Origin: Anaerolineae bacterium
GTDB lineage: Bacteria > Chloroflexota > Anaerolineae > Promineifilales > Promineifilaceae
Direction: 5' to 3'
Assembly (NCBI GenBank): GCA_020848035.1
Contig: JADLAX010000077.1
Span: 124,001 to 188,000 of the forward strand
Length of the DNA: 64,000 bases
Positions 24,422 through 33,652 of the stretch are shown piece after piece. Positions within the stretch are counted from its first letter, which is position 1. Each line of letters opens with the position of its first letter. Below the pieces are notes generated by a model. It did no database searches, was not told the DNA's origin, and was given only the letters and a program-made list of their open reading frames with translations. A program made the position numbers and the translations under genes.

Positions 24422-26800
24422 CTATTTGGGCGGATCGGCCTGCCAGGCCATGGTGGTACCGTCGGTGGTCACGCGGATGGTGCCCAGTTCATCGGTGCGC
24501 AGGACCATTGCGCCAACGGCCGTTGCCCGTTCCAGCATCTCCGGGGCCGGGTGGCCAAAGCGATTGTCCACTCCCGATGACACAATGACAATTTGCGGCT
24601 GCACTGCTTGCAGCATGGGCATACCGCTGGACGAGTTGGAGCCGTGATGCCCGGCTTTGAAGACGAGGGCGGCTAACGGCCGTTCCGCCGCCAGCATCTC
24701 CGCTTCCCCCGCCTGCTCGGCATCCCCGGTGAACAAAAAAGTGAAGTCACCATAAACCAGCCGCATAGAGACCGAGTTTTCGTTGCGGTTGTCGGCCACC
24801 AGCACCGGGCCGGGATGCACCACCTCCAGCCGCACCCCATCGCCAAATTCAATCACTTCACCCGCCTGCACCGGCCGGATTTCCGTAGCTTGCGCCTGTG
24901 CCGCCGCCAGCACTTCGTCGTAGATGGGCGACTCACCAAAACCCTCGCCGTTGGTGATGAGCTGGTTCACCCGGTAGCGGTCAAACACACCCACCAGCCC
25001 GGAGACATGGTCAGCATCGGCGTGAGTGGCTACGAGCATATCAATTTCCTTGTCCCAAAAGGGCATTTGCCGCCCCAGCTGGTCGTTGAGAATGCTGGGG
25101 TAGAGGCCGCCATCGACCAAAATTTGCCGCCCGCTGGGCGTCTGAATGAAGGTGGCATCCCCTTGCCCCACGTTGAAAAAGACGACGTGCAGCTGGCCAT
25201 CGGGTTGGGTCATGCCCCAGCTGAAGACGAGCACGGCCGTTACTCCCGTCGCTCCCACTGCCAGCCGCTGGGTGATGTTTTGCCGAACGGCCGTCCAAAT
25301 CTGACCCCGCTTTTCCACCGACTGTTTGCCCCACCAGGTGAGTGCGACAATGACGCCAAAAATGGCCACCACCCCAGCCGAAGAGACGGTGAGCGGAACG
25401 GCCGCTCCGGGCACGGCGGCAAAAAGGCGCACCATCCAGATGGTGTACCCCAAAAAGAGCCAGGCCACCCAGGCCAGCAGCTGCCCCACCGCCGGAACGA
25501 CCAGCCCTACCAGGGTCGCCAACCCACCCCAAATCATCACCGCAGGCTGCACGGGCAAGATCAGCGCGTTGGCCAGCAGGCTGATGATGGAGAGCTGGCC
25601 AAAGTAGCCAATCATCAGCGGCAGGGTGAGGATTTGCGCGGCAACGGTCAGGATGACGGCCTCGGACAAGACGCCCATCACTTTTTCCACCCACTCCCGC
25701 GTTAGCCAGCGCTGCAAACCGCGCCGTGCCCACTGCGTCAGCGGGTCGGCGTAGAGCATCAGGCTGAGGGTGGCGGCAAAACTGAGCTGAAAGCCGACAT
25801 CCCAGAGGGTAAACGGCCGTAAAATCGTCATCACCCATCCAGCCAAAAAGAGGGAGGCAAAAGCGAAATTCGGCCGTCCCAGCCAGCGATTGGTCACCAG
25901 GTAAATGCTGCCCATCAGCGCCGCCCGGACCACGGAAGCATCCGCACCCACCAAAACGGTGTAGAAGGAAATGCCCAACAGGGCAAAAATGACTGCACCA
26001 CGCCGGGGCAGGAACGGCTCGGCCAGCCGCACCAAAATCGCCACCAAAAGAGCCACGTTGAATCCCGATATTGCGATGATATGCGTCATGCCGGTGGTGC
26101 GGAACGCTTCGGCCAGGTCGGGCGGCAGGCCGTTGTCGTTGCCCAGCAAGATACCGGTGAGCAGCGCCGCCTGCGGTTCGGGGATGAGCTGGGCGATGGT
26201 GGCCTGGGCGCGGCTTTTGAAGGCAAAGATGGCGCGATAAAGTGGATTGCCCTCGTTTTCCGCCAGTACGGTGACGTTGGGCAAAGACATGAGGCTGTGG
26301 ATGCCCTGGCGGGCCAGGTAGGCGCGGTAGCTGAACGTTTCGTCTTCTGGCGGCGTTTCCAAAATGCCCGTGACGCGCAAACGGCTGCCGTAATTGATGA
26401 CCGGGAAGCGGTACGTTTGCACCTGCACCGTGCCCTGCATGGGCAGCTGCGCCCCGCCGCTCACCTGGATGCTGTCTACGTCCACGCGCAAGTTTACAAA
26501 GCGGTCGCTGACATCTGGCTCGTCCACCACCAGGCCAGTGATGGTGACGCTGCGGCTGCCGTTGTAGTAGGCAATGTGCTGTTCGTTGATGAGAGGTACG
26601 GCCGTTGCATACCGCAGCCCGCCCAACGCCAACACACCCACACACGCCGCCCCCCAGCTGAATTTTTGGCGGCGACGGAGGAGTACGGCCGTTACCAATC
26701 CCCCCACGCCCAGCGCCAGCCAGACGCGCCAATCGAGCGTCAGCACCGAGGCCAGCCACAGGCCGCAAAACCAGGCAATCCCCAAGTAAACCAGCAACAT
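24422..26800 (-). CDS. comEC: DNA internalization competence protein ComEC/Rec2
   Basis: A 792-residue polytopic membrane protein that forms the channel for single-stranded DNA uptake in natural transformation. The N-terminal DUF4131/OB part (about 25-190) is followed by the multi-helix Competence domain (about 215-490, LLTGILLGNDNGLP, ITGM..IAISGFNVALL region) and a C-terminal metallo-beta-lactamase domain (about 530-790) with NVGQGDATF, ATHADADHVSGL and FKAGHHGSNSSS. All three domains are present, so it should be functional. The ATG at 26800 is preferred over a TTG two codons earlier. No other com gene is nearby. Confidence 0.93.
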   Translation of the reverse strand: MLLVYLGIAWFCGLWLASVLTLDWRVWLALGVGGLVTAVLLRRRQKFSWGAACVGVLALGGLRYATAVPLINEQHIAYYNGSRSVTITGLVVDEPDVSDRFVNLRVDVDSIQVSGGAQLPMQGTVQVQTYRFPVINYGSRLRVTGILETPPEDETFSYRAYLARQGIHSLMSLPNVTVLAENEGNPLYRAIFAFKSRAQATIAQLIPEPQAALLTGILLGNDNGLPPDLAEAFRTTGMTHIIAISGFNVALLVAILVRLAEPFLPRRGAVIFALLGISFYTVLVGADASVVRAALMGSIYLVTNRWLGRPNFAFASLFLAGWVMTILRPFTLWDVGFQLSFAATLSLMLYADPLTQWARRGLQRWLTREWVEKVMGVLSEAVILTVAAQILTLPLMIGYFGQLSIISLLANALILPVQPAVMIWGGLATLVGLVVPAVGQLLAWVAWLFLGYTIWMVRLFAAVPGAAVPLTVSSAGVVAIFGVIVALTWWGKQSVEKRGQIWTAVRQNITQRLAVGATGVTAVLVFSWGMTQPDGQLHVVFFNVGQGDATFIQTPSGRQILVDGGLYPSILNDQLGRQMPFWDKEIDMLVATHADADHVSGLVGVFDRYRVNQLITNGEGFGESPIYDEVLAAAQAQATEIRPVQAGEVIEFGDGVRLEVVHPGPVLVADNRNENSVSMRLVYGDFTFLFTGDAEQAGEAEMLAAERPLAALVFKAGHHGSNSSSGMPMLQAVQPQIVIVSSGVDNRFGHPAPEMLERATAVGAMVLRTDELGTIRVTTDGTTMAWQADPPK

Positions 26801-26874
26801 ATGCAATTATCCTGAAACAGTTATAAACTTAATTTGGCAGCACGATCGCCTATCTGGAATTCACGCAGCGGGTT

Positions 26875-26883
26875 TGCTACAAT
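26875..26883 (+). promoter_or_regulatory. Extended -10 element before the first response regulator
   Basis: TGCTACAAT, 46 bases before the start codon; same sequence as at 20682-20690. Confidence 0.5.
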
Positions 26884-26928
26884 AACCCGGTACCTGGCTT
26901 ATTTTATCCATCTATCTGGACAACACAA

Positions 26929-27648
26929 ATGGAAAGTTTTGCCCCGCAAACCTACCGGATCCTGGTTGTAGACGACAGCATTTCCATTCTGGAAATTGTG
27001 CGCACCACGTTAACCCACCATGGCTTTCAGGTGATGACGGCCGAATCTGGCGAACAAGCTCTGGAGATCATGGAAAATGAAGGGCTGCCCCACCTCGGCC
27101 TGTTCGACATCAACATGCCGATGGGCATGGATGGCCTGGAGCTGTGTGAGCGGGTGCTGCAATTTAGCGATTTGCCTATTGTCATGCTGACGGCCGTTGA
27201 AGAAACCAGCACCATCGTCGAAGCCATCGATCGGTATGCCGAAGATTACATGAACAAGCCGGTAAAATCGGGCGAACTGCTGGCCCGGGTGCGGCGCGTG
27301 CTGCGCTCCATCGGCCACTTTGCTTACCCGCTGGCCGCGTTCGTGCAGGTAGATGATGATTTGGCGGTGAACTTTGCCCGGTTAACGGCCGTTGTCAAAG
27401 GCCACGAGGTTAGTCTAACCCCCACCGAAGCCAAGCTGCTCTACATCCTCATGCGCCAAAAAGGCAAGGTGGTCAACACCGACTTCCTGCTGCGCCGCCT
27501 GTGGCCCGCCGACACCGACTTTGCCGACGAAGACCGGCTGCGCGTGTACGTACACCGCCTGCGCAGCAAAATCGAAACCAAGGGCGGCCCGCATTACGTA
27601 GTTTCCCGGCGGCGCAAAGGGTACGCCTTTTTGCCCGACGATGGGTAA
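26929..27648 (+). CDS. OmpR-family response regulator, copy 1
   Basis: A 239-residue two-domain regulator. The receiver (residues about 9-125) has the acidic pocket VVDDS, phospho-acceptor Asp in LGLFDINMP, Thr in MLTAVEE and Lys in MNKPVKSGEL. The winged-helix domain (about 145-235) has LTPTEAKLLYILM, the LLRRLWP recognition helix region and RVYVHRLRSKIE. It is a close paralogue of the next gene; both have the rare PMGMDGLELC-type insertion after the phospho-site and lack a neighbouring kinase. Targets are unknown. There is no clear Shine-Dalgarno site. Confidence 0.92.
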   Translation: MESFAPQTYRILVVDDSISILEIVRTTLTHHGFQVMTAESGEQALEIMENEGLPHLGLFDINMPMGMDGLELCERVLQFSDLPIVMLTAVEETSTIVEAIDRYAEDYMNKPVKSGELLARVRRVLRSIGHFAYPLAAFVQVDDDLAVNFARLTAVVKGHEVSLTPTEAKLLYILMRQKGKVVNTDFLLRRLWPADTDFADEDRLRVYVHRLRSKIETKGGPHYVVSRRRKGYAFLPDDG

Positions 27649-27770
27649 GCGAGCCAGCGCGACCTTTTGGTACTAATTGACACTTTTTGTAACTCACTTA
27701 ATTTCAGATCGACCAGAACGGACTATAATCGAGACGGTATCTGCAATTATTTTCCCAACTTGAGGTTCCC

Positions 27771-28496
27771 ATGAGTGATTCTGAGATCACCACCCATCGT
27801 ATTTTAGCCGTCGATGACGACCCGTTTAATCTGCGTATTGTCAGCCATGCGCTGCAGCAGGCCGAATACAAGGTGATGACGGCCGGTTCTGGCGAAGAAG
27901 CGCTGTCGGTTATTACCCAGCATGGGCTGCCGCACATGGCCATCGTCGACATTCACATGCCGCCGGGCATGAGCGGCTTCGAATTTTGCCGCACCGTGCA
28001 CCAGTTCAGCGATTTGCCGATTATTATGCTAACGGCCGTCAACGAAGAATCCACCGTCGTCGAAGGGCTGGAAGAACACGCCGAAGATTACATCATCAAG
28101 CCGTTTAATCCGGGGGAACTGACGGCCCGCGTCAAGCGTGTTTTGCAGCGTATGGGCGATTTTGCCTATCCGCTGCGCTCACTCACCCGCGTTGATGAGC
28201 GGCTGATGATTGATTTCCCTGGGCGACAGGCGCTGGTGAACAACAAGCCGATCAGCCTGACACCCACCGAAACCAAGCTGCTCTACATCCTCATGCGCAG
28301 CGCGGGCCACACGGTGAACACCGACTTTATTTTGCGCCGTCTCTGGCCGCTGGAGCCTGCTTACGAAGACCGGCTGCATGTGCACATGCACCGCCTGCGC
28401 CGCAAAATTGAGGATAAAAAAGACAAAACACGCCCCCGGTACATCACCTCAGAACGAGGGGTGGGGTACACCTTCCGCCACATTACCGACGAATAG
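27771..28496 (+). CDS. OmpR-family response regulator, copy 2
   Basis: A 241-residue paralogue of the preceding gene, with VDDDP, Asp in MAIVDIHMPPGMSGFEFC, Thr in MLTAVNE and Lys in IIKPFNPGEL, then a winged helix (LTPTETKLLYILMRSAGH, RRLWPLEPAYEDRLHVHMHR). GAGG precedes the ATG by about seven bases and a TATAAT box lies at 27724-27729, so it probably has its own promoter. No histidine kinase is adjacent; the nearest belongs to another operon with its own regulator. Tandem duplication is evident from the shared receiver-domain insertion and near-identical LLYILMR stretch. Confidence 0.92.
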   Translation: MSDSEITTHRILAVDDDPFNLRIVSHALQQAEYKVMTAGSGEEALSVITQHGLPHMAIVDIHMPPGMSGFEFCRTVHQFSDLPIIMLTAVNEESTVVEGLEEHAEDYIIKPFNPGELTARVKRVLQRMGDFAYPLRSLTRVDERLMIDFPGRQALVNNKPISLTPTETKLLYILMRSAGHTVNTDFILRRLWPLEPAYEDRLHVHMHRLRRKIEDKKDKTRPRYITSERGVGYTFRHITDE

Positions 28497-28522
28497 CCCC
28501 CGCGTCTTTGGAATTTAGCAAG

Positions 28523-29173
28523 ATGGAGTTAACAACGGCCGTCATTCGCCAGGCCCTCACGCTGCCCAATTTTGATCCCCAGGCAGCGCATTACAACATG
28601 CTGCCCATTGAGCGACGGGACCGGGTGCGCTCCCCGGAACTACCCGGCCAGCCGCGCATCGGCGGCGTGCTGCTGCTGCTCTACTGCCACAGCCACACGA
28701 TGCACCTGGTGCTTACCCGGCGGCGCGACGATTTAACGTCACACGCGGGGCAAATTTCGTTTCCTGGCGGGCGGCGTGAACCGGGCGAAACGGCCGTTGC
28801 CGCCGCCTTACGCGAAACGGAAGAGGAGATTGGGGTACCGGCAACGGCCGTTACCATCCTGGGGGAGCTCACCACCATCTACATTCCCCCGTCAGATTAT
28901 GAAGTGCATCCGTTTGTGGGCTGGGTCAACGGCGGGGAACGGCCGCTTTTTGTGCCTGAAGCGCGTGAAGTGGCCGAAATTTTGGAAGTCCCCCTCAGCC
29001 ACCTGCTGGACCCCACCACAAGAGAAATTGGCCCTATCCCCGTGCGCGGCGCGGTCTACACCGTGCCCTACTACAACGTCAACGGCCACAAAGTATGGGG
29101 CGCTACGGCCATTTTGCTCAGCGAATTTTTGGCACGAGTCCGGGAAACGGTGGACAGTAAAATCAAAAAGTGA
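28523..29173 (+). CDS. NUDIX hydrolase, CoA pyrophosphatase type
   Basis: A 216-residue hydrolase. The Nudix box is complete (GGRREPGETAVAAALRETEE then EIGV), and the upstream SHAGQISFPGG is the signature of the NudL/CoA-pyrophosphatase branch, which splits CoA and derivatives to phosphopantetheine and 3',5'-ADP. Length is usual for that branch. I take the ATG at 28523; a TTG five codons earlier is in frame but neither has a strong ribosome-binding site. It lies 26 bases after the second response regulator gene and could be co-transcribed with it. A mirrored repeat starts at the stop codon. Confidence 0.88.
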   Translation: MELTTAVIRQALTLPNFDPQAAHYNMLPIERRDRVRSPELPGQPRIGGVLLLLYCHSHTMHLVLTRRRDDLTSHAGQISFPGGRREPGETAVAAALRETEEEIGVPATAVTILGELTTIYIPPSDYEVHPFVGWVNGGERPLFVPEAREVAEILEVPLSHLLDPTTREIGPIPVRGAVYTVPYYNVNGHKVWGATAILLSEFLARVRETVDSKIKK

Positions 29174-29214
29174 AAAGTGAAAAGTTAACTTATTACTTTT
29201 CACTTATTACTGAT
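29163..29214. repeat. Mirrored AAGTGAAA/TTTCACTT repeat
   Basis: AAAAAGTGAAAAGTGAAAAG faces ATTACTTTTCACTTATTACT between two converging genes. The same word is at 30738-30795, 31900-31962 and 42229-42300. Confidence 0.8.
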
Positions 29215-30668
29215 TGCGATCTTCCTATCGGCAGGCGCACCGTAAACCGGCTCCCTTTGCCCACCTCGCTTTGGGCCTGGATACGGCCGTTGTGCCGCAG
29301 CACCAGCTCTTGCACAATCGACAACCCCAAGCCGGAGCCAACCCGCCCGCCTTCACGCGTACGCGACTTGTCCACCTGGTAAAAACGCTCAAAAATGCGC
29401 GTCAGCTGCTCGGGCGACATGCCTTTGCCGGTGTCGTGTACGGTGAGTTCGACGGTTTGGTCATTGTACGGCCGTACCGCCACATGCACCCGCCCACCCT
29501 CGGGGGTATGGTTCAGCCCATTCTCCACCAGATTCGACACCACCTGCATCAACCGATCATAATCGCCCCAGACGGGCGGCGCTGGCTCGGTCTCGATCGT
29601 CAGATGAATCTGGTTGGCCTGGGCGCGCGGCAGCAGATTTTGCCGCACCACCTGGCCAATTTCCGCCAGGTCCACCGGTGAGCGGTTCAACTGGAGCTGC
29701 CCCGACTCGATCTTGGCCAGGTCCAGCAGTTGGGCCACCATGCGCCCCATGCGCTCGGCCTCGCTGTAAATGATGTTGGCCGCCTGGGTTTGATCGGCGG
29801 GGGAAACGGCCGTACCGTCCAGCAGCGCCTGGCTCCACCCCTGAATAGAGGTCACCGGCGTCTTCAAATCGTGCGAAACGTTGGCCACAAAGTCGCGCTG
29901 CGCCTGCCGCGTGGCCGCCACCTGCGCCGACATGCTGTTGAAGCTCTCCGCCACCCGCACCACCTCTTCTGGTCCATCCAGCGGCAGCTGCTGCTCATAT
30001 TCGCCCTGGGCAATGGCTTCAGCCGCGCCGGCCATGCGCTGCAAGGGGCGGGCCACCGAGCGAGCAATCACCCACGCCAGCAGCACCGAGACGAGCAGCC
30101 CGGCCAGACCAGCCCGCACAAAAGCGCGGCCAAAGCCCAGCTCGCGCAGCAGCGCCAGCGGCCCCGGTTCAGGCACGGCATAAACCAGCACCCAACGGCC
30201 AAAGCCAGTGCTGGAAATGGCCCGGGTGTACACCAGCCAGCGATTGCCGTCTGGGTCAACAAAGCGGGCAGCCAGCGTGTTCGGATCGGTGGAGGGCAAA
30301 TAATCGGCGGGCAGCTCCACCCCCTCAATGGACACGCCCACCAGGCTTTGCGACGGATCGGTGTCAAAGATGATTTGGGCATTGTTGGCGGTGGCAATGA
30401 AGGCGCGCACGTTGTTGGATTCGGCCGTATCTTCCAGCGTTTGCAGCAGGTCGCGCAAAAAGCTGTCCTGGTCGGTGCTGGAAAGCTGGAGGCGAATCAC
30501 GTCGTTGCGGCTGGCCCGGCTGACAATGTCCAGCCGCTGCAAGGCGGGCTGGAAGCGCAGCCGGGGCTGGGCCCCCAGGGCCAGCAGCGCCAGCGAGACC
30601 ACAAACAAGGTCACCACCACCAGCAGTGAGTAAGAAAGCAGCAGTCGGCTGCGCAGGGTACGAAACAT
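29193..30668 (-). CDS. Sensor histidine kinase with HAMP domain
   Basis: A 491-residue membrane kinase. Two membrane segments (about 10-32 and 178-200) enclose an extracytoplasmic sensor of roughly 145 residues without a recognised fold. Then come a HAMP linker (RSVARPLQRMAGAAEAIAQG), the phospho-acceptor helix FVANVSHDLKTPVTS with the His, and the ATPase domain (N box LVENGLNHTPEGG, DTGKGMS, GSGLGLSIV). ATG 30668 (MFRTLRSRLLLSYS) is chosen; upstream in-frame codons lie in a repeat. It is preceded by its likely partner regulator gene and by ridA and the zinc-ribbon trio on the same strand. The signal is unknown. Confidence 0.93.
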   Translation of the reverse strand: MFRTLRSRLLLSYSLLVVVTLFVVSLALLALGAQPRLRFQPALQRLDIVSRASRNDVIRLQLSSTDQDSFLRDLLQTLEDTAESNNVRAFIATANNAQIIFDTDPSQSLVGVSIEGVELPADYLPSTDPNTLAARFVDPDGNRWLVYTRAISSTGFGRWVLVYAVPEPGPLALLRELGFGRAFVRAGLAGLLVSVLLAWVIARSVARPLQRMAGAAEAIAQGEYEQQLPLDGPEEVVRVAESFNSMSAQVAATRQAQRDFVANVSHDLKTPVTSIQGWSQALLDGTAVSPADQTQAANIIYSEAERMGRMVAQLLDLAKIESGQLQLNRSPVDLAEIGQVVRQNLLPRAQANQIHLTIETEPAPPVWGDYDRLMQVVSNLVENGLNHTPEGGRVHVAVRPYNDQTVELTVHDTGKGMSPEQLTRIFERFYQVDKSRTREGGRVGSGLGLSIVQELVLRHNGRIQAQSEVGKGSRFTVRLPIGRSQSVISEK

Positions 30669-30737
30669 AGATGAAGGGTAAACGGCCGTCATGAAGCCGT
30701 CATTAAAAAAGTGTAACCAGCGTGTAAAACGGGAATC

Positions 30738-30795
30738 AGTAAAAAGTAAAAAGTGATAAGCCAACTTTTCACTTATTACTTTTCACTTTTCACTC
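30738..30795. repeat. Mirrored AAGTAAAAAGTGATAAG repeat
   Basis: AGTAAAAAGTAAAAAGTGAT faces ACTTATTACTTTTCACTTTT, between the response regulator and kinase genes of one operon. Confidence 0.8.
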
Positions 30796-30803
30796 TCCAC
30801 CGA

Positions 30804-31487
30804 CTACGGATTGCCAACCAGCTTATACCCCATGCCCCACACCGTCTCGATGGACAGGCTGTCGCCCAATTTTTCGCGCAGGTGGGCGATGTGTACATCA
30901 ACCGTGCGGGTCTGGCCGTAAAATTCGTAGCCCCAGACCAAATCCAGCAGCTGATCGCGCGACAGCACCATGTTTTGGTGATCGGCCAGGGTCAGCAGCA
31001 GGTCGAACTCCTTGGTGCGCAGCGCCACGCGGCGGCCCGCCACCGTCACCTCGCGGCTGCTGGGGTCGATGGTTACCGGGCCAATCTGGCGCACTTCGTT
31101 TGTCCCGCCGCCCTGGGTGCTGTTCACCCGGCGCAAAATGGCCCGCACCCGGGCCACCAGCTCGCGCGGATTAAACGGCTTGGTCAGGTAATCGTCCGCA
31201 CCCATTTCCAGCCCGACAATTTTGTCGATGTCGTCGTCGCGGGCGGTGAGCATGAGAATGGGCACGCTGCTCTGAGCCCGCACACGGCGGCACACTTCCC
31301 AACCATCCACTTCTGGCAGCATCAGGTCCAGGACAATGAAGGCCAGCTCCTGCTCGGCCACCAGCTTCAATGCCTGAGCACCATCATGCGCCAGAATGAC
31401 CTTGTACCCTTCTTTCTCCAGGTACAGCCGGGCCAGATCGCGGATGTTGGCCTCGTCATCGACAACCAAAATGACATCACTGGGCAT
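30804..31487 (-). CDS. OmpR/PhoB-family response regulator
   Basis: A 227-residue regulator. The receiver has VVDDEAN, phospho-Asp in FIVLDLMLPEVDG, Thr in MLTARDDD and Lys in YLTKPFNPREL. The DNA-binding winged helix runs from about 130 (LRTKEFDLLLTLADH) to the end (TVDVHIAHLREKLG, ETVWGMGYKL). Its ATG overlaps the ridA stop codon by one base (TAATG), so the two are translationally coupled. The sensor kinase gene follows downstream, separated by a repeat hairpin. Together they form a classic two-component pair; target genes are not evident, though the upstream operon genes are candidates. Confidence 0.94.
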   Translation of the reverse strand: MPSDVILVVDDEANIRDLARLYLEKEGYKVILAHDGAQALKLVAEQELAFIVLDLMLPEVDGWEVCRRVRAQSSVPILMLTARDDDIDKIVGLEMGADDYLTKPFNPRELVARVRAILRRVNSTQGGGTNEVRQIGPVTIDPSSREVTVAGRRVALRTKEFDLLLTLADHQNMVLSRDQLLDLVWGYEFYGQTRTVDVHIAHLREKLGDSLSIETVWGMGYKLVGNP

Positions 31488-31876
31488 TAATTCGCCTCAG
31501 GGATTTCGGCTACCATTTCGATTTCAACCAGGGCTCCCAGAGGCAGGCCGCGCACGGCAAAGGTGGAGCGAGCGGGTGGATTTTGGGGGAAGTAACGGCC
31601 GTATACCCCATTCAACGCCGCAAAATCCGCCATATCGACCAGAAAGACGGTGGTTTTTACCACGTGCTCGAAGCCAGTCCCCGCTGCGGTCAACACGGCC
31701 TGCAAATTGCGCATCACCTGCTCCGCCTGGGCGGCCACATCCCCCTCAATCAGCTTGCCGATGGCCGGATCAATAGCCACCTGCCCGGCGGTGAACAGTA
31801 AATTCCCCGTACGCACCGCCTGTGAATACGGCCCCACCGCCTTCGGTGCGTCATCGGTGTGAATGATAGTTTTCAT
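31487..31876 (-). CDS. ridA: RidA family protein (reactive intermediate deaminase)
   Basis: A 129-residue RidA/YjgF-type protein that hydrolyses reactive enamine/imine intermediates released by PLP enzymes. Family features: APKAVGPYSQAV near the start, GQVAIDP, the catalytic-pocket Arg in PARSTFAVRGLPLGALVEIE. It likely forms a trimer. I start at ATG 31876, where AAGGAGT lies just upstream; an earlier start at 31945 would translate a repeat. It is coupled to the response regulator gene by a one-base overlap and follows the zinc-ribbon genes after a repeat hairpin. Confidence 0.93.
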   Translation of the reverse strand: MKTIIHTDDAPKAVGPYSQAVRTGNLLFTAGQVAIDPAIGKLIEGDVAAQAEQVMRNLQAVLTAAGTGFEHVVKTTVFLVDMADFAALNGVYGRYFPQNPPARSTFAVRGLPLGALVEIEMVAEIPEAN

Positions 31877-31899
31877 TTTTACTCCTTCTTGGGTGTCTG

Positions 31900-31962
31900 A
31901 AAGGAGTGAAAAGTGATAAGTAAAAAGATACTTTTCACTTTTCACTTTTCACTTTTTACTTG
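31900..31962. repeat. Mirrored AAGTGAAAAGTGATAAG repeat
   Basis: GAGTGAAAAGTGATAAGTAA faces ACTTTTCACTTTTCACTTTT. It reaches to the last codons of the 196-residue zinc-ribbon gene. Confidence 0.8.
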
Positions 31963-32546
31963 AGTACCGGTTGTAAATGCCACTCCCCCCCAACCCACAA
32001 TGCCGGAAGGGCCCACAGCTGCGGCGGTTCGGCTTCGATGGTGAAGTGCAGCTCCTTGAGCCAGTCTCGGCGGCCCGCCTCGACGTTAAATACGACAAAT
32101 TCCAGCAGCTTGAGCGCATCTTCAGGGGCCAGCACCGCTTCGACAAAATTTCCCTGCGACGGCGCGGCAGTGGGCTGAAACTGCGGCTGGCGCTGCACCA
32201 GGTCGCCGCCCAGCTGGCAGGCGGCCGCCGTGGGCAGATCCCAGGCAGGCACATAGAGGCGGCGCGGGTAGCCCCACAGCTGTTGGGCATCCTGCTCGGC
32301 CTGCTTGTTGCCCCCCTGGGTCTGGCGGCTGGTAATGGTGACACGGCCGTTAAAAACCCACAGCGGCAGCCAGCCATCAAACTTGGCCACATCGGGGGCA
32401 GCAAATTCGATCGTCGTGGTGGTGAGGCCGGTGTGGGTGATGGAAACGGCCGTACCGCACCCGGCACAGCGCAGCACCACTACCTCCGGATTTTGCGGCT
32501 TGAGTGGTTGGGCACAGGTGGGGCAGCGCAGGGCCAGCAGCTTCAT
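31956..32546 (-). CDS. Zinc-ribbon protein of unknown function (trio member 3)
   Basis: A 196-residue protein. It starts with a zinc ribbon (CPTC at about residues 9-12, CAGC at 27-30). The remainder has no recognised domain: a mixed region with LPLWVFNGRVTI and YPRRLYVPAWDLPTAAACQLG that echoes the PLW/LPxY pattern of its two neighbours. It lacks membrane segments. Its ATG overlaps the stop of the preceding gene (ATGA), so the three are one operon and probably one complex. The role cannot be told from sequence; a cytosolic partner of the two membrane members is my guess. Confidence 0.75.
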   Translation of the reverse strand: MKLLALRCPTCAQPLKPQNPEVVVLRCAGCGTAVSITHTGLTTTTIEFAAPDVAKFDGWLPLWVFNGRVTITSRQTQGGNKQAEQDAQQLWGYPRRLYVPAWDLPTAAACQLGGDLVQRQPQFQPTAAPSQGNFVEAVLAPEDALKLLEFVVFNVEAGRRDWLKELHFTIEAEPPQLWALPALWVGGEWHLQPVLK

Positions 32547-33640
32547 CGTTTGCCCTCCGACAGCTCTTCCAGCACGCTCATGCCCGAGCGCATCATCGCC
32601 TGCACATCGCCGGAGCCGCCCAGCAGCCCCCCGGTTAGTGCAGACATCAAACCACCGTCGGACTCACCCGCCATGAGGGCTTTACGCGCCCCTTTCTGGA
32701 TTTCCTCCACCTCTTCGCCGTAGCGAAAGGCGCGATACCCGGCGGCAATCAGGGCAATGCCCAGGGCAATGGGCACCAGGACGATCAGAAGACCATCCCC
32801 ATCATCGCTGCTGCTCATGGCTGCCCCGGCCAACAGCGTGCCGTTGACCAAAATGAAATTACCTGCGGCCAGGCCACCGACCAGGGCCGCCGCGCGGTAC
32901 AAAATGTTGCCCGGCGCTTTGCCGTAGAGGATGTTGCCGTTTACGCCATCAACCACAACCTGGTAGTTGCGCTTATGGTATTCGTAGCGGGACACCCACA
33001 GCGGGTAGTAGACAATCGACAGGCGCTGGCGCAAAAAGTGGAATTTTTCAAAAAATTTAGTGCTCAGGCTGCGTGTTTTATGGCCCCGGTAAGTAAAATG
33101 CCGCCCGGCTTCCTCCAGCGCATCGCTGTGCGACTCGGACGGCTCGAAGACCATGGCTTCGGCATGGAGGCGGTCACTGTTGTACGGCCGTAACTGCTCC
33201 TTGGAAATAGCCACCTGATGCACACCATATTCAGCCACGTCAACGGCCGCATCGTTCCAATGCATCTGCTCGCTGATTTGCACCTCAACCGGGCGAGTGT
33301 TGTTTTTGCCAGATTTCACCCGGCCAAACATCCAGCCCGCCACAAACGCCTCGACGCGCCAGTACGGCAGGTAAATTAAAAAGGTGTCTTTCACCTGGGC
33401 CTCTTTGGCCAGATCGCTGGCCTTTTTCATGCCGTGGAAGAAGTTGCCCACCGTTTGCAGGGCACGTTCACGTTCTACCACCTGGGGCACCTGCCAGCGG
33501 CGCACGCCGCGCTCCCCCTGCACCAGGGAGAAGGTGTGGCAGTAGGGGCATTCAACAATGCGATCGCCTTCGGCAATGGGCACCACGCCGCTGCATTCGG
33601 GGCAGGTAAGACCTTGGGTTTTGTTGGCTGATTGTGTCAT
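32543..33640 (-). CDS. Zinc-ribbon membrane protein (trio member 2)
   Basis: A 365-residue protein. An N-terminal zinc ribbon (CPEC near 12, CPYC near 31, TFIIB-like) is followed by a domain with LIYLPYWRVEAFVAGWMFG and later YYPLWVSRYEYHKRNYQVVV, DGVNGNILYGKAPG, then two membrane segments (about 250-275 and 280-305) and a Gly-rich tail. The YxV.VDG.tG.v...P segment is shared with trio member 1. I start at ATG 33640; a longer frame upstream runs through a palindrome and the neighbour. Similar zinc-ribbon proteins occur in Bacilli and Chloroflexota without known function. Confidence 0.78.
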   Translation of the reverse strand: MTQSANKTQGLTCPECSGVVPIAEGDRIVECPYCHTFSLVQGERGVRRWQVPQVVERERALQTVGNFFHGMKKASDLAKEAQVKDTFLIYLPYWRVEAFVAGWMFGRVKSGKNNTRPVEVQISEQMHWNDAAVDVAEYGVHQVAISKEQLRPYNSDRLHAEAMVFEPSESHSDALEEAGRHFTYRGHKTRSLSTKFFEKFHFLRQRLSIVYYPLWVSRYEYHKRNYQVVVDGVNGNILYGKAPGNILYRAAALVGGLAAGNFILVNGTLLAGAAMSSSDDGDGLLIVLVPIALGIALIAAGYRAFRYGEEVEEIQKGARKALMAGESDGGLMSALTGGLLGGSGDVQAMMRSGMSVLEELSEGKR

Positions 33641-33652
33641 ATTCGATTTATT

